35,386 bases of DNA from an uncultured Clostridium sp. (GTDB taxonomy: Bacteria > Bacillota > Clostridia > Lachnospirales > Lachnospiraceae), in contig CAMEIH010000029.1 of assembly GCA_945917985.1 (NCBI GenBank), forward strand, positions 1-35,386, read 5' to 3'. The notes beneath the pieces are model-generated. The model saw nothing but the letters and a program-made list of their open reading frames with translations. It did not search any database and was not told where the DNA came from. Positions 6,740 through 14,802 of this stretch are shown here, piece after piece; the first letter of the stretch is position 1; each line of letters begins with the position of its first letter. Position numbers and translations under genes: made by a program.

Positions 6740-7558
6740 CTAATCAGGGGGCCTTCTTCCCGACAATTTCTGCCCAGATTTGTCCTGCATCAATCTCCAT
6801 CCGAAAAAAAGCGCATATATAACTGATGGAATCATCATCACCATCATTACAGGAAAATACGTATAGTACCAATCCTCCTCATATACCAGGAAGACCGGCA
6901 ATAAATTGCATATACCATGACTGATGGAGCACGCAAATATCGATCCGCTTTTTTTGTATAAATATACCATAAAGAATGAAAGACATATATTAGAAATCGT
7001 TATCTCGACAAACATCTGAACCGGATAATTCATGAGCACTATCATACCCAGATGATAAATTCCTCTAATCACGCCAAGTAAAACACAGGCCCATCCGATT
7101 CCTATCAGCCTCTCAAGTTTTTCATACAAATATCCAATCCATCCAAGCTCCTCACCCAGGCACTCAATAAAACAAGCTGTTCCGAAAACTGTCAAAAGCA
7201 GAATATTCGCGATTTCCCTTATCGAAAAATTTGTAGAAACATCATTGGGAAACAGCAGGAGTGCAAGAGGATCCGCTGCATAAACAATAATCACAGAGCC
7301 TATGATAGATAACAGAAAATATTTCCATGATTTTTTCTGCACCTTGATACCTAAATTATTCCAGCCTTCCTTCGATATCTTGCTCATGATCAGACAAACC
7401 AGCATCGGCATAAACTGAGCTAAAACAATGCAGAATACAGCATCATCCGATTCTCTGTTTGAATACCCTATATACCACAAAATATTGCTGGCTACCAAAA
7501 CAATCACAATATACAAAACTGCTAACTTGGCAACTCTTCTATCAACAGATTTCCACAT
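6740..7558 (-). CDS. CPBP-family intramembrane protease-like protein
   Basis: 272 residues with about eight hydrophobic membrane segments. The CPBP (CAAX protease and bacteriocin-processing) motifs are recognisable: EELGWIG at 136-142, a His in GVIRGIYHLG at 169, and SHGICN with His214 and Asn218. The usual first motif is EExxxR, but here the Arg position (141) is Ile, encoded by ATT. The two Glu and both His that bind the metal or activate water are retained, so activity may persist or the protein may have become a non-enzymatic factor. Family members cleave prenylated or leader peptides, and some give bacteriocin self-immunity. The substrate cannot be inferred. Confidence 0.82.
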   Translation of the reverse strand: MWKSVDRRVAKLAVLYIVIVLVASNILWYIGYSNRESDDAVFCIVLAQFMPMLVCLIMSKISKEGWNNLGIKVQKKSWKYFLLSIIGSVIIVYAADPLALLLFPNDVSTNFSIREIANILLLTVFGTACFIECLGEELGWIGYLYEKLERLIGIGWACVLLGVIRGIYHLGMIVLMNYPVQMFVEITISNICLSFFMVYLYKKSGSIFACSISHGICNLLPVFLVYEEDWYYTYFPVMMVMMIPSVIYALFFGWRLMQDKSGQKLSGRRPPD

Positions 7559-7688
7559 TCTGTTTTTCTCTCCAATATTCCGATCCGTCTCTTAATCTTC
7601 CTATCAGTCTGTACTGAAACATTTCCCGACGTATCAATTCAATATCCGTAAAGGAGATATTCTGTCTAATAATCTCATTTACTTCTGG
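7542..7688 (-). pseudogene. Fragment of a DUF2087 protein C-terminus
   Basis: Between two real genes an open frame of about 48 codons reads EVNEIIRQNISF, then IRREMFQYRLIGRLRDGSEYW. This matches the end of DUF2087 domains as I recall them (EVNE, RREL, a DGS.YW ending), which often sit behind an ArsR-type winged helix. It has no start codon with a ribosome-binding site, overlaps the end of the HTH-kinase gene and the first codons of the CPBP gene, and lacks the N-terminal part. It is best read as the tail left after a deletion. Confidence 0.55.
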
Positions 7689-8977
7689 TAGGCCACCTTC
7701 ATGCTCAATTCACGGAGTCTTTTATTAAGTTCATCAATATTCTTTTCAAACCATGCAAGAAGCTTTGACGCCATATCGGCCTGCTCCAGATAAATGTTTC
7801 TGTTCCTTGAAATGGATTCATAGTACTGACCATAGAAATTGCAGACGACCAGGAAATAAAAGAATAACTTTCCGGCATTTTCTATATCATACTGGTTCAG
7901 TGTTCCAACCTCCAGATATGCATCAATATATTCGATGAGACGATCAATATCTATCATCCCTTTTCTCACTTCGGGTGCCATATAAATATAGGAACGGACA
8001 ATCTCCCATATATAGGGATGTTTACAGGCACACGTAAAGTCGATGACTCCACTGATCTCATCATTTTCCCAAATCAGCTGAGAAATCATATAGTCTCCAT
8101 GTGTATTGCCACAGCTGAATCTGTTGATATCAAACTCATATTGCTCCATAGATTCTACAATTCTCATATTGGAACGAATATACTTGGCGATTTCGATATC
8201 GCCTCCTTCAATGGCCTGCTGCAACGTTGCCTCATAAGCATCTTTCATATATTCCGGTTTTCTGTACACAAAAAATTCTTTACCGATACCGATAGGAATG
8301 TCTTCCTCTTCCCGTATCGATTCATGTATTTTCGCTAACAAAGCTGCCGACTTCCTCTGCAGCCTGACCGGCGCATCATGATACGCATAAGTAATCCCTT
8401 TGTAGAATTCCTGCACCGTAAATCTTCTTCCATTCTCATCTGAGGAAAGCATTTTACCCTGCTTATTTGGAATAAATCTGCATGCAGGAATACCATCCGA
8501 CAAGAGCTTTTCACAGATCTTTATCTCCACCTCCGGATGATTCATTTCATTGTCACTTGGGTATTTCACAACATACTTCTTTTGCCCCGCCTGAACAAAA
8601 TAGGTGAGTCCGCCTGCACCATTCTCAGACGGTTCCATTGACTCAATCTCAATCCCATATAGTTTATACAAGCGCATCCTGAGCTGTTCAAACTCCAGCT
8701 GTTTCACCAGTTCAAGCCGTGACCTGTCGATAGAACGCATCATTTCAAGAATGGGTATCGATTCACCGGCAAGCAGTTCATTGACCGTTATCCCGAGTAT
8801 CTGACAGAGCGGTTCCATAAAAACCACTTCCGGCAGTCCGTTTCCACACTCCCATTTTGAAACGGTCTTTTCACTCACTCCCAGTCTTGCAGCAATATCT
8901 TTTTGCAGAAATCCTCTTTCTTTTCTGCATCGTGAAATAAATTTACCTATCTTCGTTTGATTCATTTTTCTTCGCAT
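7679..8977 (-). CDS. Xre HTH fused to an APH-type small-molecule kinase
   Basis: 432 residues. Residues 10-70 form a Cro/CI helix-turn-helix (LQKDIAARLGVSEKTVSKWE). After a linker, residues 110-420 have the aminoglycoside/choline phosphotransferase fold: VVKY supplies the ATP-binding Lys (138), HGD (293-295) the catalytic Asp, and IDF the second metal Asp (313). In most family members HGD is followed by Asn at the fifth position; here it is Gln300. The kinase may thus be altered, or may act as a ligand-sensing part of a regulator. Starts at 8977 or at Met5 are both possible; neither has a strong ribosome-binding site. Confidence 0.82.
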   Translation of the reverse strand: MRRKMNQTKIGKFISRCRKERGFLQKDIAARLGVSEKTVSKWECGNGLPEVVFMEPLCQILGITVNELLAGESIPILEMMRSIDRSRLELVKQLEFEQLRMRLYKLYGIEIESMEPSENGAGGLTYFVQAGQKKYVVKYPSDNEMNHPEVEIKICEKLLSDGIPACRFIPNKQGKMLSSDENGRRFTVQEFYKGITYAYHDAPVRLQRKSAALLAKIHESIREEEDIPIGIGKEFFVYRKPEYMKDAYEATLQQAIEGGDIEIAKYIRSNMRIVESMEQYEFDINRFSCGNTHGDYMISQLIWENDEISGVIDFTCACKHPYIWEIVRSYIYMAPEVRKGMIDIDRLIEYIDAYLEVGTLNQYDIENAGKLFFYFLVVCNFYGQYYESISRNRNIYLEQADMASKLLAWFEKNIDELNKRLRELSMKVAYQK

Positions 8978-9061
8978 CCATTCTTTTTTTGATAAGTATA
9001 GAATAAATACAAATTACAGAATTGGGAACCCACGCTCCGTAGGCTTAAGTTTGCCGTTACA

Positions 9062-10129
9062 TCATTTTTCATGGTTACGTCGCTTATCGTTTTTCCTTAT
9101 ATAACGTGCATCTTTATAGGAACCTATTTTTGTTATTCTGTTTTCTTTTAGCATCTTTCCCAGTACCAGTTCAACAGTCTTCACGCTGATATCAGGGAGT
9201 TTATTCATGATATCCTGCTTTGAGATTGGAACTATGGCACTCATCAATATACTTTCCACCCGTTCAGATTTCTTTGCTTTCTTTAAAGAAATATCCATAA
9301 AGGAATCATCAAGTTCTTTAAAGCACCTATACAATATCTGAAGAAAGTTAATGATAAACGGCACATAATCATTCTCATTTTCATGCCATGAGATTGACGA
9401 CTTTTCTAATGCTGCATAATAGCTTTCTCTATATTTGTTTACCTGCCCTTCGTAGGAAATATATTTCACAATATCATATCCTGCGATATATAAAAGTAAA
9501 ACTGTCAATAATCTTGATACACGTCCATTACCATCATCAAATGGATGAATACAAAGAAAATCCAAAACAAAGCATGGTATTAATAATAATGGTGATATTT
9601 CCGAATCCTGTCTGGCATCATAATAGGAAAGAATCAATTGTCTCATAGCATCTGAAACTTCCTTCGCCGGAACCGGGATAAATCTCACCCGCCTGCTTCC
9701 GTCTGTTCCATATTCCATGATATAATTATTATGTTTCTTATATTTTCCTGCTTCTGATGACTTCGTATGTTCTTCCAACATTCTATGAAACATAAGTATT
9801 ACATCTTCTTCAATATCAAGGTCATTGTATTCTGTATGAATCAATTTCAGAGCATCTTTATAACCGGATATTTCCAGTTCATCATGAGTTATCGGTGCTG
9901 CACCATCTACAATATCCCTTATTCTGGAATCTGTTGTAACAATACCCTCTATTGCATTACTTCCTTTTACAGACTCAATAATCGCTTTTTTGTGTAAACT
10001 CTCAAAAGTCGCACGATACTGCAGTTTTCGAAATTCCTCTTTAGATTTCAAATCAGCTATAATGTTTGTTAACCCGACAATATTTCCCGGAATTTCTTTT
10101 TTCAAAAAAGAATAATCAAACTTACGCAT
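9062..10129 (-). CDS. Fic-family AMP-transferase with winged-helix tail
   Basis: 355 residues. The catalytic Fic motif HPFDDGNGR is intact at 195-203, so transfer of AMP (or another nucleotide) to target hydroxyls is expected. An inhibitory helix motif SNAIEG lies at 57-62; its Glu61 is placed as in class II Fic proteins, where it blocks ATP binding until released. The C-terminal 60 residues (ISKQDIMNKLPDISVKTVELVLGKM) look like a winged helix that may bind DNA. The ATG at 10129 has GGAGG at 9 bases. A promoter wrapped in a 14-base inverted repeat lies immediately upstream, compatible with autoregulation. Confidence 0.92.
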   Translation of the reverse strand: MRKFDYSFLKKEIPGNIVGLTNIIADLKSKEEFRKLQYRATFESLHKKAIIESVKGSNAIEGIVTTDSRIRDIVDGAAPITHDELEISGYKDALKLIHTEYNDLDIEEDVILMFHRMLEEHTKSSEAGKYKKHNNYIMEYGTDGSRRVRFIPVPAKEVSDAMRQLILSYYDARQDSEISPLLLIPCFVLDFLCIHPFDDGNGRVSRLLTVLLLYIAGYDIVKYISYEGQVNKYRESYYAALEKSSISWHENENDYVPFIINFLQILYRCFKELDDSFMDISLKKAKKSERVESILMSAIVPISKQDIMNKLPDISVKTVELVLGKMLKENRITKIGSYKDARYIRKNDKRRNHEK

Positions 10130-10151
10130 ATGACCGATCCTCCATAACGCA

Positions 10152-10193
10152 ATTTACTACCTAAATTTTATCATTTTTTAGGTAGTAAATCAA
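10152..10193 (-). promoter_or_regulatory. Fic promoter flanked by a 14-base inverted repeat
   Basis: TTGATT (10188-10193), 17 bases and TAAAAT (10165-10170) form a good promoter reading into the Fic gene. ATTTACTACCTAAA (10152-10165) and its exact complement (10177-10190) lie around it, 11 bases apart. One arm overlaps the -35 box, the other the start region, which is a typical operator layout. Confidence 0.75.
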
Positions 10194-10225
10194 TTTGATC
10201 TTCAAAAGATCCTATTGCAGCCTGA

Positions 10226-10558
10226 CTACCACTTTAAATCAGGAGCCGCCAATGCCATTGACATAAAAATCATCACAAAAGCAATCGTAAATATAATCAT
10301 TGTCTGTACGACACCCATTTGTTTGTGCAACTTAAGTAACTCATCCTGCTTGTAGCCGATTCCTATGGCGCCGACAAAAACACCTCCGAGAATTCCATAC
10401 ACAAACGGCTTCCACTGAAGGGTATAGATCAGTAGGATAAAACATGCAGCTACACCAATGATCATAAGTATTTTTCTCTTTTTGGGTTTTACAATTAATG
10501 TTGCCAGAAGCCATATACAGGACAGTATAATTCCCCCAACTAAAACCGGCATAGACAT
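10226..10558 (-). CDS. Small multi-pass membrane protein
   Basis: 110 residues with four hydrophobic segments (about 4-22, 30-46, 52-68 and 84-104) and a short charged loop (KQDELLKLHKQMG) before the last. No motif or family is recognised. The start is supported by GGGGGG 6 bases upstream. It lies 30 bases after the methyltransferase-like gene and probably shares its transcript, while the Fic gene that follows has its own promoter. Confidence 0.7.
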   Translation of the reverse strand: MSMPVLVGGIILSCIWLLATLIVKPKKRKILMIIGVAACFILLIYTLQWKPFVYGILGGVFVGAIGIGYKQDELLKLHKQMGVVQTMIIFTIAFVMIFMSMALAAPDLKW

Positions 10559-10587
10559 ACGGAACCCCCCTCTAATGATACTTTATA

Positions 10588-11214
10588 TCAGTTTTTCATC
10601 CTCGCAAAATCTATCTGTACTAATTTCTTTCCATTTGGCAGTTTCTTCTCTGCCCTGCTGCCTGTTTCATATCCGATCTCCTTCATAGTGCCTTTCAGTT
10701 CATTCTCTTCCATCTGATGATGCACCATGTTAAGACCGTCAAAAGCCTGAAGATATGGCGAATCCGAAACAAAGGAATCATCTGTGTTTATCTGAATGAC
10801 ACAGGAGACATAACGAGGATCTACAAGTCTTACAACCTTTTGGAAGCATGCATATCCGATATATTCAATCAGCAGATCGGCGATGAGAAGTTCTGCATTC
10901 GGCAGTTGCAGCTCCTTAGAAAGAAGGTTCACACAAACCGGAACAAACACATCCGCCAGCTCACAATATCTTCTTTGACACTCGTCCAGATATTTCTGAT
11001 TCACATCGACCCCATAAACTTTTTCAAACTTTTCTGTGTCGATATGCTCCAAACCATTTCCACCGGCTATGCCAAGAATCATTGCGGTATTTGCATCATA
11101 TGTGTGAAGCTGCCCTTTCATCAGCTCGTTTAGAGCCTGAAGCTGGTAAACGCTTTGAAGGCTCATATGACTTTCATAAACTTTTAAGTCTATCTCTTCC
11201 CATGGATTATACAT
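10588..11214 (-). CDS. SAM-dependent methyltransferase-like protein
   Basis: 208 residues. Residues 45-60 (MILGIAGGNGLEHID) carry the glycine-rich motif I of class I methyltransferases, and VYGVDVN ends strand 2 with the acidic residue that binds the ribose of SAM. The remainder fits the Rossmann-like fold, but no motif tells the substrate. The ATG at 11214 was preferred. A GTG four codons earlier overlaps the stop of the acetyltransferase gene, which lies just upstream, so the two genes are translationally linked. Confidence 0.75.
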   Translation of the reverse strand: MYNPWEEIDLKVYESHMSLQSVYQLQALNELMKGQLHTYDANTAMILGIAGGNGLEHIDTEKFEKVYGVDVNQKYLDECQRRYCELADVFVPVCVNLLSKELQLPNAELLIADLLIEYIGYACFQKVVRLVDPRYVSCVIQINTDDSFVSDSPYLQAFDGLNMVHHQMEENELKGTMKEIGYETGSRAEKKLPNGKKLVQIDFARMKN

Positions 11215-11222
11215 AAAGATTT

Positions 11223-11849
11223 TCACTCCATTCGCGCCACAATATCATTCCATGCTTCTTCATCGATCTCTTCATCACGAAATAATTTCTTTTTATCATC
11301 ATCCGTAATTTTGCGAATCACCTTGCAGGGATTGCCGGCGGCAATGCACCAGTCCGGAATATTTTTCGTCACTACACTTCCGGCTCCGATCACCACATTG
11401 CTTCCGATGTGCACTCCCGGACACACCACAGTATTTCCGCCAATCCATACATTGTCACCTATGGTCACCTCTTTGCCATACTCATAGGCTGAATTGCGGC
11501 TGACCGGATGGACGGGATGGCCTGCCGTGTAAATCGCTACATTCGGAGCCAGCTGACAGTTGTCGCCGATCTTAATTTTGGCAACGTCCAGCAATGTACA
11601 ATTATAATTTGCAAAAAAATTTTTACCCACCTCTATGTGCTTTCCATAATCACAGTAAAACGGTGGATTGATAAACGCTCCATCTGATTTTCCCAAAAGT
11701 TCCTTCACAATCTTTGCTATCCCTTCAAAATCAGAGCGGTCAATAAAATTTAATTTTTGCAATATCTTCCTGCATACGATCATTTCTTCTGCAACACTTT
11801 CGTCCGCTATATATGCCAAACCTTTGTCTCTTCGTTCTCTGTTTGTCAT
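11223..11849 (-). CDS. Sugar O-acetyltransferase (LacA/Maa/NodL family)
   Basis: 208 residues, the usual length for this family. An N-terminal helical Mac domain (about 5-60) precedes a left-handed beta-helix of hexapeptide repeats (IKIGDNCQLAPNVAI, VTIGDNVWIGGNTVV, VHIGSNVVIGAGSVV). The catalytic His lies in the TAGHPVHP segment at 108-115. It moves acetyl from acetyl-CoA to a sugar or glycan hydroxyl in the cytoplasm. GGAG lies 7 bases before the ATG. It overlaps the methyltransferase-like gene. A broken relative of the same family occurs at 29269-29364. Confidence 0.92.
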   Translation of the reverse strand: MTNRERRDKGLAYIADESVAEEMIVCRKILQKLNFIDRSDFEGIAKIVKELLGKSDGAFINPPFYCDYGKHIEVGKNFFANYNCTLLDVAKIKIGDNCQLAPNVAIYTAGHPVHPVSRNSAYEYGKEVTIGDNVWIGGNTVVCPGVHIGSNVVIGAGSVVTKNIPDWCIAAGNPCKVIRKITDDDKKKLFRDEEIDEEAWNDIVARME

Positions 11850-11906
11850 TGTTTTTCTCCATTCAATTTATTTGTTCAGTATTGTAAGTCCCTTTTTCTC
11901 ACCCTG

Positions 11907-12159
11907 GAGGGTATGAGCACTCATTTCGCTTCAAAAAACCCTCGCATTTCGACCTGGGAGGGTATTTCAAGCTGTTTTTCTCAATCATACCCTTGTAACT
12001 TAATCTACTACCTGTGAAATGGACACTTGGTTTCACTTTTAAGCCCATTTATACTTTTGTCGAGGGTATATCAAAGCGACTTATCCTCCTCATACCCTTC
12101 TCAGCGTTTCACAACTTTTTCAGAGGGTATTTTAGCCGCTTTTCACTTCTTATACCCTT
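11907..12159. repeat. Intergenic cluster of GAGGGTAT/ATACCC hairpin repeats
   Basis: The 391 bases between the acetyltransferase and the APH gene hold no gene but a repeat array. GAGGGTAT occurs at 11907, 11958, 12062 and 12123; ATACCCTT occurs at 11987, 12092 and 12152. Three pairs form equal hairpins with 7-base stems and 21-22-base loops. The last two copies are about 60 bases apart with related sequence between them, and a degenerate unit fills 12005-12055. The rest of the gap (12160-12240) shows nothing else. It is not CRISPR-like, since the units are palindromic and the spacing irregular. It resembles a mobile interspersed palindromic repeat. Confidence 0.75.
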
Positions 12160-12240
12160 CTCCCGCATTTTTCAATGTTCTGAGAGCAAAAACAAGTTCA
12201 GCAGCACCTCAAATTTGCATCTTTCGTGCTATTTTCTTCA

Positions 12241-13038
12241 TCAAAACAATTCATCAAGTAAAATATAATATCTCAGCTTATCCGGATCAGCTGCAATCCC
12301 CAGCTTCTCAAACAGCATTTCCGGTGAGTAACCCTCATACGGGAACCCGCCATTGAAATTTCCTTCGAAATTATGCTTAAGGCTCCTGTAGCAGATGGCT
12401 ATATCCTGCCACCTGTCGGCGATTCCCATCTTACCCAGATCAATAAAGCCACTGACACGGTTATTTTTTACCAATATATTAGGCAGACTGAGATCTCCGT
12501 GAGTAAATACCAACTCTTCCTCCGGTCTGTTATTCTCCAACCATTCAAGCAGCTTACCGGGTGATGCAAAACCATTTTCGCCAAAGGTTTCCGGTTCCGT
12601 ATTCTCCACATCAACCAGATCATTCTCCACATTATATCTTGCAGCCTTAAGCTTCACATCCAGCGAATTGTCACATGGGCAGCCTGCGACATCCACGCTC
12701 CAAAGCAGGCGTAACGCTTCTGCCACAATATCCAGCAAAAGTTTGGGATCTCTCATATACCTGTCATCACATGCCATTTTGCCCGGCACTTTTGTCATCA
12801 GACAATAGGTCTTTTCATCATGTACCTCATAAGCCAATATTTGTGGCACGGGAATCTTTTCGGAAAGCCAGTTGCAGACCATATACTCATTATCCGTTTC
12901 CCCGGAATATGCCTGTATTTTCAGGACCATGTCATCGAACATAAACACTCTCGAATCTGACATACCAACATGATTTTCCTGATATTCTTTTCCTTCCACT
13001 ATTTTCCGGATGCTATCCGGCAACCATAATTTCTCCAT
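12241..13038 (-). CDS. APH(3')-like aminoglycoside phosphotransferase
   Basis: 265 residues, nearly the length of APH(3')-IIIa (264). Lys40 (VLK) contacts ATP, HGDLSLPN at 180-187 holds catalytic Asp182 and Asn187, and GFIDLGKMGIADRW at 197-210 holds the metal-binding Asp200. The C-terminus YYILLDELF is, as I recall it, the same as in APH(3')-IIIa, where it lines the drug site. This is stronger evidence for true aminoglycoside 3'-phosphorylation than for a generic kinase. The gene sits alone, followed by a palindromic repeat cluster. Its ribosome-binding site is weak (GGGAAT), so expression may be low. Confidence 0.9.
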   Translation of the reverse strand: MEKLWLPDSIRKIVEGKEYQENHVGMSDSRVFMFDDMVLKIQAYSGETDNEYMVCNWLSEKIPVPQILAYEVHDEKTYCLMTKVPGKMACDDRYMRDPKLLLDIVAEALRLLWSVDVAGCPCDNSLDVKLKAARYNVENDLVDVENTEPETFGENGFASPGKLLEWLENNRPEEELVFTHGDLSLPNILVKNNRVSGFIDLGKMGIADRWQDIAICYRSLKHNFEGNFNGGFPYEGYSPEMLFEKLGIAADPDKLRYYILLDELF

Positions 13039-13101
13039 TGCTATTTATTCCCGTAATCCATATTTCTTCCCGAAATGATAAATTTCGTCCCAAGGTGCCT
13101 C

Positions 13102-13917
13102 CTATGATGAAACCGCCCACTGACTGCCGCTGTGAATTTCCTTAAGTTGCTCACCCATAATAGGTTTCATCAGGTCAAGCGCTTTTTGTCCGGTACAATG
13201 TCCGGTATAAAACCTTGTTTTCATCTTTTTAAGTTCCATGGCCGTTTCCCTGATCGTCCTGATCTCCTCCGGTGTGTAGTCTGTTTTTTTCATCATATGG
13301 AATCCGCTGACCACCAGATCAGGAGTACCATGATATAATTCCTGATACCGATCCAGTATGTTCAGAATTCCGTTGTGTGCACAGCCGGACAGCAAAACAG
13401 TGCTTTCCGGAGTGTGAACCACCAGACATTGTTCGTGCAAAAAAGCATCCTGCACATTGCTCCCGTTTACTCTCTCAGATAGCAGCAAATTGCTCTGGGG
13501 ATAAAACCTCCTGCCTGTAATATTGGTGAAAAGAGATAATTCCTCATCGATCCCATAATCTCCCCGGAGAAAATGAACCTGAGGAAGGTTCTGTATCTCT
13601 TTATCGATTCCGATATACCGTTCTCCGTGATAATAATCTCCGGTGGCAGTCTGCTGCATATAGATCTGCGCATGTTTGTTTATCTCGCAAAATGCCAATA
13701 ATCCACCAGCATGATCGTAATGCCCGTGGCTTAATATCACAGTATCCACTTTTCCCAAATCGACGCCAAGCTTTGCCGCATTTTGGATAAAAGCGCTCGT
13801 TGCACCGGTATCCATCAATATTTTATGATTCTTTGTCTCAATATAAATGGATAATCCATGTTCAAAGCAACATTCCGAATGAGTGCAGGTATCCTCCATC
13901 AGTGTAACAATTTTCAT
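13102..13917 (-). CDS. Metallo-beta-lactamase-fold hydrolase
   Basis: 271 residues. HGHYDH at 64-69 is the metal-binding HxHxDH signature of the superfamily; MDTG (35-38), SGCAHNG (about 195) and GHCTG near the end provide further ligands. The SGCAHNGI and GHCTG motifs match the subfamily named after methanopterin biosynthesis (dihydropteroate-type synthase-like), widespread in clostridia with no proven role there. The ATG at 13917 has CGGAG 5 bases upstream; upstream in-frame starts lack one. A promoter lies about 65 bases upstream, so it is transcribed independently of the ABC operon. Confidence 0.88.
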   Translation of the reverse strand: MKIVTLMEDTCTHSECCFEHGLSIYIETKNHKILMDTGATSAFIQNAAKLGVDLGKVDTVILSHGHYDHAGGLLAFCEINKHAQIYMQQTATGDYYHGERYIGIDKEIQNLPQVHFLRGDYGIDEELSLFTNITGRRFYPQSNLLLSERVNGSNVQDAFLHEQCLVVHTPESTVLLSGCAHNGILNILDRYQELYHGTPDLVVSGFHMMKKTDYTPEEIRTIRETAMELKKMKTRFYTGHCTGQKALDLMKPIMGEQLKEIHSGSQWAVSS

Positions 13918-13981
13918 ATTTTCTCCGTTCCGAAGCATTGCCGCTTCTTCCCTCACCGCGATCACTTTACTGAATAATCAA

Positions 13982-14010
13982 ATTATACTATATCCGGCTT
14001 TTTCCTACAA
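13982..14010 (-). promoter_or_regulatory. Promoter of the metallo-beta-lactamase-fold gene
   Basis: TTGTAG (14005-14010), a 17-base spacer and a consensus TATAAT (13982-13987) point towards the gene starting at 13917. The 55-base gap after the ABC ATPase gene contains no clear terminator. Confidence 0.7.
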
Positions 14011-14020
14011 TGATGACCTG

Positions 14021-14797
14021 TTACCATCCCATTTCCATGAGCCACTTATTTACCGTTTCCTCCCGTTGCTTTTCCATACCATCTTCTGTTTTAGGAAGTT
14101 TCAGTTCCCCACAAATACTGCCATCGAGCAGATACAGGATACGGCTGCATCTGCTTGCCACCTTACTGTCATGAGTTACCAGCAGAATTGTGGTTTCTTC
14201 CTTATTCAGCTTTACGAATTCCTCCATGACTTCCGCTGCAGCACTCTTGTTCAGCGCTCCGGTAGGCTCATCAGCAAACAGAATCTCAGGGTGATTTATC
14301 ATACTTCTGCAAATACAGGCACGCTGAAGCTGTCCGCCGGAAACCTGGGTGATACAGCGCCCCGCAAGATCAGAAATAGACAGCTTTTGCATCAGTTTTG
14401 CAGCATTCTCTTTCAGCTGCGTTTTTGATCTTCTGTTTCCCTTTCGGCTTCTTTTCCCGATTTCTTCTCCGTTCTTATTTGCCTGCACAGCAGGCAACAG
14501 AATGTTATCAAGAATATTCAAATTTCCCATCATGTTCATCTGTTGAAATACAAAGCCCATCTTATGTAGCCGGAAAAAGGCTTTTTCATCCTCCGAAAGC
14601 TGTGTGATCTCCTCACCGCTTAAAAAAACACTTCCCCCTGAGGGTTGATCCATACCTGCCACATTGTATAAAAGCGTAGACTTCCCGGAACCTGAAGGAC
14701 CCATGACTGCCACCATTTCCCCTTTTTCTATAGTAAAAGAAACATTATTCAGTATTTGATCCTTGCACAGATTTTCCACTCTCAATAATTCTGCCAT
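14021..14797 (-). CDS. ABC transporter ATP-binding protein (MacB/LolD type)
   Basis: 258 residues. Walker A GPSGSGKST at 33-41, Q-loop FVFQQ (82-86), signature VSGGQLQR (152-159), Walker B ILFADEP (172-178) and the switch His in VTHD are all intact. An unusual, strongly basic segment (about 106-128, with KRSRKGNRRSK) is inserted between the Q-loop and the signature. The start at 14797 follows the permease stop by 5 bases and has AGGA about 10 bases upstream. It energises the FtsX-type permease encoded just before it. Such pairs usually expel peptides or drugs, or act in sensing antimicrobial peptides. Confidence 0.93.
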   Translation of the reverse strand: MAELLRVENLCKDQILNNVSFTIEKGEMVAVMGPSGSGKSTLLYNVAGMDQPSGGSVFLSGEEITQLSEDEKAFFRLHKMGFVFQQMNMMGNLNILDNILLPAVQANKNGEEIGKRSRKGNRRSKTQLKENAAKLMQKLSISDLAGRCITQVSGGQLQRACICRSMINHPEILFADEPTGALNKSAAAEVMEEFVKLNKEETTILLVTHDSKVASRCSRILYLLDGSICGELKLPKTEDGMEKQREETVNKWLMEMGW

Positions 14798-14802
14798 TGC
14801 AC

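Noticed and set aside
11907..12159. CRISPR array
   Set aside because: Units are palindromic, imperfect and unevenly spaced (51, 104 and 61 bases), there are no unique spacers of constant length, and no cas gene is present.
11757..12356. Overlapping plus-strand open frames across the repeat cluster
   Set aside because: Their apparent protein repeats only translate the palindromic DNA repeat, and they run into neighbouring genes on the other strand without start signals.
6740..13038. Integron-like cassette array, because many unrelated small genes share one orientation
   Set aside because: No attC-type inverted sites recur between genes, no integron integrase is seen, and several genes have their own promoters and terminators.
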